Source: an uncultured Clostridium sp.
Lineage (GTDB): Bacteria; Bacillota; Clostridia; TANB77; CAG-508
Direction of reading: 5' to 3'
DNA: 51,069 nucleotides
NCBI GenBank assembly: GCA_947388675.1
Contig: CANDRW010000009.1
Coordinates: forward strand, 1 to 51,069
Made by a program: the position numbers and the translations under genes. The notes under the pieces are model-generated. The model ran no database searches. It had not been told where the DNA came from and was given only the letters and a program-made list of their open reading frames with translations. Each line of letters begins with the position of its first letter. Position 1 is the first letter of the stretch. Below, one piece after another: positions 45,415-51,069 of this stretch.

Positions 45415-45660
45415 TTATTGTTCTAATTCTGTCTTTACAGTCTGTATTTCCGTAATGGTTGCCTTTTGCGCTGGCTGATAATATCCTTTGGTTTGCGCAA
45501 CTTTAAATAACTCATATTGGAAACTTTCGTCTCCGTTTCTAATTTGTTGCAAAGTTTGTCTTAATTGCATATTTTCTGCTTCTGAAATAGCAGTTTGATA
45601 GGCAGTTAAATCTGCTTTCACACTACTTAAAATGTCATTAACCATTGTTTTTTCATCCAT
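45415..45660 (-). CDS. CotF-like spore coat protein
   Basis: An 81-residue helical protein with the CotF/coat pattern KTMVNDILSSVKADLTAYQ, ENMQLRQTLQQIRNGDE and ELFKVAQTKGYYQPA. CotF family proteins are minor coat or spore-surface components. Ribosome site AAGGAGGAG. It lies 18 bases after the 62-residue relative, and the two form an operon. Confidence 0.85.
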   Translation of the reverse strand: MDEKTMVNDILSSVKADLTAYQTAISEAENMQLRQTLQQIRNGDESFQYELFKVAQTKGYYQPAQKATITEIQTVKTELEQ

Positions 45661-45678
45661 AAAATCTCCTCCTTAATT

Positions 45679-45867
45679 TTAGTTGTTTAAAAATGATAAT
45701 AGTTTTTGTTTTGTGTTAAGTGCATCTTGTGCGGATTTCGCAAACATCTGCTTAATTTGTGGGTCTACAGCTTGTGATGAGAAAGTGTTCAATTTTTGGT
45801 AGGCAGTCTCATGTGCTCCTATTAAATGTCTTAGGTGTTGTAATTCTGCTTGATTTAAGTTTGGCAT
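45679..45867 (-). CDS. Small CotF-related spore coat protein
   Basis: A 62-residue helical protein: LNQAELQHLRHLIGAHETAYQ, then DPQIKQMFAKSAQDALNTKQK. It corresponds to half of the ferritin-like CotF fold and probably pairs with the 81-residue neighbour. The ribosome site is GAAAGGAAG. Upstream, structured element copy C separates it from pcrA. Confidence 0.78.
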   Translation of the reverse strand: MPNLNQAELQHLRHLIGAHETAYQKLNTFSSQAVDPQIKQMFAKSAQDALNTKQKLLSFLNN

Positions 45868-45939
45868 AAGCTTTTACTTCCTTTCTTTAAAATATTTAGT
45901 TTTATTATGGTCAGTTTTGTAAATTTTATACAATATAAA

Positions 45940-46096
45940 AAATAAAAACTAAGTATATTACATAAGAGCTGTCCACGCAAGGTGAGGCTTCAGCCGAACG
46001 CCTTGAGCTTTCTACTTTCATTTGTCAAAAGCTTGCTTTTGACATAAAGTGAAAGCGAACGCAAGGACAAACGTTGTAATATACTTAGCTTTATTT
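45940..46096. repeat. Multi-stem structured element, copy C
   Basis: About 157 nt. Outer arms (ACTAAGTATATTACA and its complement) share no sequence with those of copies A and B. Inner: GTCC/GGAC, ACGCAAGGTGA with GGCTtcaGCC, GAACGCCTT, and a TGTCAAAAGC/GCTTTTGACA hairpin, ending in CAAGGACAA. It lies between pcrA and the CotF-like operon. Confidence 0.78.
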
Positions 46097-46110
46097 GTAT
46101 TATAAAATTA

Positions 46111-48432
46111 TTATTCTATGATTTGTAATCCTGCAAATTTTGCCATTAATCGCTTATGCCCTGATTTATCAAATTGAATATCTAGTTTGTAATCGTCTCC
46201 TTCTTCTTCCATTTTTTGAATGATTCCTTCTCCAAACTTTTTGTGATAAATACGTTGTCCCTCTTGATATTGAGAAACATCTATTGTGCTGTTTGCTTGT
46301 TTTTGTTTTAGAGAATCTAGAAAACTTTCTGCTGTTCTATACCCATATGAGGAAGCTACTACCTTTGGTGTTTCGTCTGCATCTAATTTATAGGTTGTTA
46401 CTTTTCCTCCACTTGTATAGTTACTATTTCCTCCTATTGTTCTTCCCATAGCAGTTTTTCCATACTCCCATTGATAACCTGAATCTTCAAATTTTTCTTC
46501 TACTGTTTCAATATTTCCGTCTAATAGGTCGTCTGGAATTTCTTTAATAAACCTAGAAATTGCGTTATAACTGGTAGAGCCAAAAATTGTTCTATGTTTG
46601 GCGCAAGTTAAATGTAAGAATTGTTTTGCTCTAGTAATTCCCACATAAAATAATCTTCTTTCTTCCTCTAATTCTTTTGGTTCTCCTATAGATTTATATC
46701 CTGGGAAAATTCCCTCTTCCATTCCTATTAAGAATACAGCTGGAAATTCTAGTCCTTTAGCACTATGTAGTGTCATTAATGTTACACTATTGTCTGCATC
46801 TTCTAAATTGTCTACATCACTAGATAATGTAATACTTTCTAAAAACTCTGCTAAGCTATTGTCTGCTGATTCTTCTTCAAATTCAATAGCTACAGTTAAG
46901 AATTCCTCTAAGTTTTGAATTCTGCTTTCTGCTTCTACTGTATTTTCTGTTTCTAATGCTTTTGTATAACCCGATTTATTTAGTGTTTCCTTTAATAATT
47001 CTGATATACTAAGTTCTTGTCTTTTTAATCTTAGTTCTTCTATAGTTTTTATGAATTCCTCTGCATTGGCTTTAATTCTATTTAATCCATATTCTTCGCT
47101 ATGTTTAATAATTTCATACATAGAACTTCCTGTCTGGTCTGCAATTTGTTGAACATTATCTAGACTCGTTTTACCAATCCCTCTTTTTGGCTCATTGATA
47201 ATTCTTTTTAAAGAGATATTATCTGATGGATTATGAATCAGTCTTAAGTAGGCAATGGCATCTTTAATTTCTTTTCTTTCATAGAATTTTACACCACCTA
47301 CTACTTTATACGGAATATCTTCTCTTCTTAAAATATCTTCCACGGCTCTTGATTGTGCATTCATACGGTAGAGTATAACGAAATCTTTTGGTTTTAAATA
47401 TTCCTCTGTTTTTAAATGCTGAATCTGTTGTACAATATAAGTTGCTTCATCGTATTCATCTTCTGCTTGATATAAAGCAGGGATACTTCCTTCTTCATTT
47501 TCTGTCCATAGTTTTTTTTCATATTTATTTTCATTGTGTTTGATAACTGCATTTGCTGCCTTTAGAATATTTCCAGTACAACGATAATTTTGCTCTAACT
47601 TAATAATCTTGGTTCCTGGGAAGTCTTTTTCAAAGTTTAAAATGTTGCTGATATCAGCACCTCTAAAGCTATAAATTCCTTGGTCATTATCTCCTACTAC
47701 TGTAATGTTTCCATAGCGTGAAGCTAAAATGGTAACTAACGTAAATTGTGCTTTATTGGTGTCTTGATACTCGTCTACTAATACATAATGAAATTTTTCT
47801 GTGTAATATTGTAATGCTTCTGCATCATTTGATAAAATTTCGATTGTGTCATTGATGATGTCGTCGAAGTCAAGAGCATTATTTTCTTTTAATCTTTTTT
47901 GGTATAGTTCATATACTTGTCCTATTTTTTCTCTACGAAAATCTCCTGCATATTTTGTTTGATATGCTTTTGGTGTCAACATTTCATTTTTTGCATTGCT
48001 AATTTCGGCTAGAACACTTCTATCCGTAAACATTTTGTCATCTATTTTTAATGTTTTTAAACATTCTTTTACTACTGTTTTTTGATCTGAAGTATCAAAG
48101 ATTAAGAAGGAAGTATCAAATCCTATTCTATCAATAAATCGTCTTAAAATACGTACACAAATAGAATGGAATGTTCCCATCCACATTTCTTGTGCAACAT
48201 CTCCTACAATTCCTTCTACTCTTTGTTTCATTTCACTTGCTGCTTTGTTTGTGAAAGTAATGGCTAGAATGTTGTATGGTTTTACATTTTTTTCTGATAT
48301 TAGATATGCTATTTTATGTGTTAATACTTTTGTTTTTCCGCTTCCTGCTCCTGCTATTACTAAGCATGGACCTTCTGTTGCTAATACTGCTTCTTTTTGT
48401 TTGTCGTTTAGACCTTCAATTAAATCTTGCAT
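46111..48432 (-). CDS. pcrA: ATP-dependent DNA helicase PcrA/UvrD
   Basis: A superfamily 1A 3'-5' helicase for repair and replication. 773 residues from the ATG at 48432, chosen for its AGAGGAAAA site; the in-frame extension to 48546 runs into the neighbouring promoter. Motifs: LVIAGAGSGKTKVLTHKIAYL (I), ITFTNKAASEMKQRV (Ia), LVDEYQDTNKAQ (II), VVGDNDQGIYSFRGAD (III), LEQNYRCTGNIL (IV), MTLHSAKGLEFPAVFLIG (V) and RRLFYVGITRAK (VI). The C-terminal Tudor-like RNAP-binding end (YHKKFGEGIIQKMEEEGDDYKLDIQFD) is present. Confidence 0.97.
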   Translation of the reverse strand: MQDLIEGLNDKQKEAVLATEGPCLVIAGAGSGKTKVLTHKIAYLISEKNVKPYNILAITFTNKAASEMKQRVEGIVGDVAQEMWMGTFHSICVRILRRFIDRIGFDTSFLIFDTSDQKTVVKECLKTLKIDDKMFTDRSVLAEISNAKNEMLTPKAYQTKYAGDFRREKIGQVYELYQKRLKENNALDFDDIINDTIEILSNDAEALQYYTEKFHYVLVDEYQDTNKAQFTLVTILASRYGNITVVGDNDQGIYSFRGADISNILNFEKDFPGTKIIKLEQNYRCTGNILKAANAVIKHNENKYEKKLWTENEEGSIPALYQAEDEYDEATYIVQQIQHLKTEEYLKPKDFVILYRMNAQSRAVEDILRREDIPYKVVGGVKFYERKEIKDAIAYLRLIHNPSDNISLKRIINEPKRGIGKTSLDNVQQIADQTGSSMYEIIKHSEEYGLNRIKANAEEFIKTIEELRLKRQELSISELLKETLNKSGYTKALETENTVEAESRIQNLEEFLTVAIEFEEESADNSLAEFLESITLSSDVDNLEDADNSVTLMTLHSAKGLEFPAVFLIGMEEGIFPGYKSIGEPKELEEERRLFYVGITRAKQFLHLTCAKHRTIFGSTSYNAISRFIKEIPDDLLDGNIETVEEKFEDSGYQWEYGKTAMGRTIGGNSNYTSGGKVTTYKLDADETPKVVASSYGYRTAESFLDSLKQKQANSTIDVSQYQEGQRIYHKKFGEGIIQKMEEEGDDYKLDIQFDKSGHKRLMAKFAGLQIIE

Positions 48433-48477
48433 TTGTTTTCCTCTTTCTTTTATCGTTATTTCTAATAATAGTTCAGT

Positions 48478-48506
48478 TTGCTTTTTTATGTTAATTGTGT
48501 TATACT
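48478..48506 (+). promoter_or_regulatory. Promoter of a small transcription unit
   Basis: TTGCTT (48478-48483), 17 bases, then TATACT (48501-48506) with an extended TGT before it. It diverges from the pcrA start and overlaps its 5' region. Confidence 0.6.
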
Positions 48507-48577
48507 GTATATAGATGGCAATTTCGCCATTGTTAACTTTGGGCAATTTTGCCCTTGCTGAGAAAGGATTGTATATT

Positions 48578-48685
48578 ATGAATAAGACCTACTCTTTGAA
48601 CATCAAAATTACTTCCAACACTGGTGTCGAGGTTTTCTCCGCAAACCTTGGGCAACTTTCTGAAGAAACCATTGACCAAATCTAG
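48578..48685 (+). CDS. Tiny peptide gene with an in-frame amber codon
   Basis: 35 codons starting MNKTYSLNIKITSNTGVEVF, ending at TAG (48683-48685). If the TAG were read through, the frame would continue 10 more codons (RVIMEASQPQ) to TAA at 48716-48718. AAAGGATTG is a usable ribosome site. The 5' leader (48515-48560) has two hairpins, TGGC/GCCA and GGGCAA/TTGCCC. A strong terminator follows. Composition is G+C-richer than the surroundings, so it may be acquired. The short peptide may be a truncated gene, a leader peptide or the coding part of a small RNA. No family recognised. Confidence 0.5.
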   Translation: MNKTYSLNIKITSNTGVEVFSANLGQLSEETIDQI

Positions 48686-48727
48686 CGGGTCATCATGGAG
48701 GCTTCCCAGCCTCAATAATCTCAGCAC

Positions 48728-48758
48728 ACTGCGGTAAGAACTTCTTACCGCAGTTTTT
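48728..48758 (+). terminator. Strong terminator of the small transcription unit
   Basis: ACTGCGGTAAGAA and TTCTTACCGCAGT arms around one base, followed by TTTTT. Confidence 0.92.
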
Positions 48759-48795
48759 ATGTTGTAAAATATTATATATGAAACTTAGGTAATAA

Positions 48796-48832
48796 GTCAA
48801 TAGTTTAGAACGTATGTTTTTACTAAATTGAC
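48796..48832. repeat. Palindromic repeat, divergent member of the GTGTCAGTTTAGGGACGTA family
   Basis: GTCAATAGTTTAG and CTAAATTGAC arms with ACGTATG between. It overlaps the stop codon of the ZIP gene. Confidence 0.5.
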
Positions 48833-49566
48833 ATTGCAAAAATTCCAATTAATAATCCTATCATATTTCCTATTGCTGTCATTCTTCCATGATATAACTG
48901 GTTTGCTTCTGGAATTAACTCTCCTGAAACAATGTAAATCATAGCACCTCCTGCAAAGGCTAAACACATAGCAATAATTGTTTGTGAAATACCTCCAATT
49001 AATGCACCAAAAAAAGCTCCAATTCCCGTTGTAATTCCTGATAGGACAACATAGAAAATTACTTTACCAGTTTTCATTCCACCATTTTTCATAGGTACTG
49101 CCATTGAAATACCTTCTGGAATATCATGTAAGCAAATAGCAATTGCTAGTGATAAACCTAACTTTAGCGATGCTCCAAAACCCGAACCAATTGCCAAACC
49201 TTCTGGAAAATTGTGCAATGCTAATCCAATACTAACAATAATACCTGTTTTTAACAAGGTGTTCTTATTTCCTCTAAATCTTGTATGATTACTAAATTTC
49301 TTGTCTACTAATATGTCACAGAAAAACATTAAAATAATTCCTAGCAGAATTCCTAAAAATGCTATTGGTAAATTGGCTAATTCAAAAGCTTCTGGTAATA
49401 AATCAAAACAGACTATTGCTATCATAAGTCCTGATGCAAATGCTAAAATAAAACTCAAAAATTTATTAGAAGTATTTTTGAATTTTATCCCTATAATTCC
49501 TCCTATAGTAGTTCCAAAAGTACCAAAAAATAGTCCTATTAATGTTGTTTTTAAAATTTCACTCAA
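48823..49566 (-). CDS. ZIP-family divalent metal transporter
   Basis: Imports zinc or other divalent metals across the membrane. The 247-residue protein has eight membrane segments. Segment IV has LALHNFPEGLAIG and segment V AICLHDIPEGISMAVP, the paired H-N/D-x-P-E-G metal-binding motifs of the family, plus CFDLLPEAFELA. Starts with TTG after GGGAG. Clostridial members of this type are close to ZupT. It is monocistronic. Confidence 0.92.
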   Translation of the reverse strand: MSEILKTTLIGLFFGTFGTTIGGIIGIKFKNTSNKFLSFILAFASGLMIAIVCFDLLPEAFELANLPIAFLGILLGIILMFFCDILVDKKFSNHTRFRGNKNTLLKTGIIVSIGLALHNFPEGLAIGSGFGASLKLGLSLAIAICLHDIPEGISMAVPMKNGGMKTGKVIFYVVLSGITTGIGAFFGALIGGISQTIIAMCLAFAGGAMIYIVSGELIPEANQLYHGRMTAIGNMIGLLIGIFAMSI

Positions 49567-49641
49567 AATAAAAACTCCCTTTCTAAAATAGAATGGCTTT
49601 CTTCTATTTTATTTAATAGAGAGTTTTCTTATTCATTTTTA

Positions 49642-50544
49642 TTATTTTTGAATTTGATATTTACTAATATCCGGCTCTATAAAATCTTCTTCTGTAACTG
49701 TTCCAAATTCATACTCTATTTCTTGACCTATTACCTTTCTTTTGATACCATCTCCATAATCTACTTCGTATTCTGTGCTACCCATAACTAATCCATTTTC
49801 TTTATTCATATACACTCCTTCACCATAATTTCCAGTGTGAAGTCCTTGAAAATTAGTAACTAAATAACATTCTGTTCCATTTAATAATTTCGACTGAACA
49901 GAAGTTATGACAGCATTGCATAATAAATGAATTATATTTTCTGTACGTAATGGCCTCATTTCTGCACCTACATACTCATTTTGAGTATCTATAGTTCTAC
50001 CTAATATCGCCATTTTTTTACCTTGACTGTCTATATAAATATTTTCCTTTGTTTCTCCATCTTCTGTTTGATATATAAAAGATTGTGATATACTAGTTCC
50101 ATGTTCTTGGTATTGCACTAATTTTACTTTTCTTTTACCATTTAAAATAAATTCTTCATGCACCCATGCTCTTCCTCTATCATAACTATAAATTGTCATA
50201 TGATAATTCGTACTTTTCACTGTTTTTTCTGCTTTTTGTTCTAAGTCTGCTAAGATAATGGCTTTTCTTGTTGTTGTTCCTATGAATACTAGAAAAATTG
50301 CTAATAACATAAAGCTTAAATTTCTCATTTTATTCCTATATTTTTTCATATATTTCACTTCTTTTTTGCTCTCTACTTTTGTATCTGTTGGTATCTCTTT
50401 TTGCATATTTTCTAAATTTTTTTTACACTCTTCACAATTTGCTATGTGTTCTTCAATATATTCATTTGTTTGAATACTAGTTAAATTCTCCATATAATTT
50501 GGCAACAAATCTTGAACAATCTTGCATTCTTTCTTTTCATTCAT
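49642..50544 (-). CDS. Anti-sigma factor with zinc-finger-like N-terminus
   Basis: A 300-residue protein. The N-terminal zf-HC2-like region has CKIVQDLLPNYMENL and EEHIANCEECKKNLENM (H-x3-C-x2-C), the usual sigma-binding module. A membrane segment (about 74-93) and an extracellular beta-rich domain (about 100-300) follow. Its ATG overlaps the sigma gene's stop by 4 bases, so the two are translationally coupled, the normal layout for a membrane anti-sigma controlling its ECF partner. Confidence 0.85.
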   Translation of the reverse strand: MNEKKECKIVQDLLPNYMENLTSIQTNEYIEEHIANCEECKKNLENMQKEIPTDTKVESKKEVKYMKKYRNKMRNLSFMLLAIFLVFIGTTTRKAIILADLEQKAEKTVKSTNYHMTIYSYDRGRAWVHEEFILNGKRKVKLVQYQEHGTSISQSFIYQTEDGETKENIYIDSQGKKMAILGRTIDTQNEYVGAEMRPLRTENIIHLLCNAVITSVQSKLLNGTECYLVTNFQGLHTGNYGEGVYMNKENGLVMGSTEYEVDYGDGIKRKVIGQEIEYEFGTVTEEDFIEPDISKYQIQK

Positions 50545-51020
50545 TTTAAGTCATTCTCCTTTAATTTATTTTTTCCTCGATAAAATGTTACTCTGGCCCA
50601 ATTTTCCGTCTTGTTTAAAATAGTAGCTATCTCTTTAAAACTTAACTCTCCAGTGATACGCAAATAAATTACCTCCCTGGTCTCTTTATCTAACTTCTGC
50701 ATTTTTTGATATACCAAAATCTTTTCTTCTCTTGCTATTACCTGTTCTTCTGTTGTATCTACTGATGACATTTCTAGTATGTTGTCTTCCTTAATTGCTT
50801 TTTTGTTCTTCCTATAATAGTCATACCACAAATTTTTCGCAATTTGGCATAGCCATACTGGTATCTTGCAGTCGCCTCGATAAGTGCCAATTTTCTTAAC
50901 TGCTCGATAAAAGGTTTCTTGTGTTAGTTCTTCAGAGATGTCACTATTATGAGTTAAACAGAATAAATATTTATTCACTGTTTCAAAATATTGCTTATAT
51001 ATTTGTTCCATATCCTGCAT
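50541..51020 (-). CDS. ECF-type RNA polymerase sigma factor
   Basis: A 159-residue sigma-70 family ECF protein. Region 2 (about 8-75) has LFCLTHNSDISEELTQETFYRAVKKI and GDCKIPVWLCQIAKNLWYDYYR. Region 4 (about 105-155) has LDKETREVIYLRITGELSFKEIATIL and RVTFYRGKNKLKE. Ribosome site AGGAGG. The upstream sequence at the window edge has an ECF-like TAACA/CGTC pair, so it may activate itself. Signal and regulon unknown. Confidence 0.92.
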   Translation of the reverse strand: MQDMEQIYKQYFETVNKYLFCLTHNSDISEELTQETFYRAVKKIGTYRGDCKIPVWLCQIAKNLWYDYYRKNKKAIKEDNILEMSSVDTTEEQVIAREEKILVYQKMQKLDKETREVIYLRITGELSFKEIATILNKTENWARVTFYRGKNKLKENDLK

Positions 51021-51045
51021 AACTTTTTACCTCCTCTACTAATAT

Positions 51046-51069
51046 GACGAACTACTTTTTCATTTGTTA
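51046..51069 (-). promoter_or_regulatory. Possible ECF autopromoter
   Basis: Minus strand: TAACA (51065-51069), 15 bases, then CGTC (51046-51049), 26 bases before the sigma ATG. ECF promoters commonly have AAC at -35 and CGTC-like -10 boxes. The upstream part is cut by the window edge. Confidence 0.4.

Overview
The window reads as a low-G+C, Gram-positive, endospore-forming member of the Clostridia, probably an uncultured gut-type lineage. The spore genes spoIIE, sleB-ypeB, an sspF-type SASP and two CotF-like coat proteins show sporulation. The mreBCD-mrdA-minC cluster and murF-ddl fit a rod-shaped Gram-positive. Nearly all genes lie on the minus strand. I found no rRNA, tRNA or CRISPR array.

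Layout. 0.2-3.4 kb: remnant of a conjugation region, with a frameshifted VirD4/TraG coupling protein and two unknown genes. 3.5-7.7 kb: a CbpA/DnaJ-like chaperone, yqeK, ddl and a frameshifted murF. 7.8-10.2 kb: sspF-type SASP, ypeB and sleB. 10.3-14.3 kb: an accessory island with an XRE regulator, a prepilin-like protein carrying three copies of a ~115-residue domain, a G+C-rich structured spacer, a secreted protein with a hypervariable-looking C-terminus, and a divergent XRE regulator with a palindromic operator between the two. 14.3-22.8 kb: a G5/SleB-like wall hydrolase, tatD, acpS, a tail-anchored unknown, a WG-repeat protein, another XRE regulator and spoIIE. 23.3-35.2 kb: an Rpn-family nuclease and two giant surface proteins, one with a possible thioester domain. 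35.6-36.6 kb: a three-gene plus-strand operon of unknown role. 36.6-43 kb: the elongasome/division operon radC-mreB-mreC-mreD-mrdA-minC plus a DUF4321 gene. 43.3-51 kb: mecA, an orphan repeat cassette, an M23 peptidase, CotF-like proteins, pcrA, a tiny independent transcription unit, a ZIP transporter and an ECF sigma/anti-sigma pair.

The most interesting signal is a pair of related sequences 31 kb apart. The 3' end of the secreted-protein gene (13202-13381) is homologous to a start-less, promoter-less cassette (44088-44246). The cassette is packed with AAC codons (11 of 53, against 2 of 60 in the gene). The two share an identical 40-nt end that includes the stop codon. In the aligned parts all three transversions, and 9 of 17 substitutions, fall on cassette adenines. 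This resembles the template repeat / variable repeat of a diversity-generating retroelement (DGR) acting on a C-type-lectin/FGE-like fold, but no reverse transcriptase is encoded in the window. A silent-cassette gene-conversion system is the main alternative.

The second signal is a set of dispersed intergenic structured repeats. One is a ~150-170-nt multi-stem element in three copies, whose outer stems are entirely different in sequence yet still pair. Another is a ~45-50-nt hairpin in four copies with a constant internal loop and covarying stems. Simpler palindromes often sit on stop codons and probably act as terminators. Two single-base insertions in the same local context break traG and murF; since murF is normally essential, a sequence error is the likeliest cause of at least that one.
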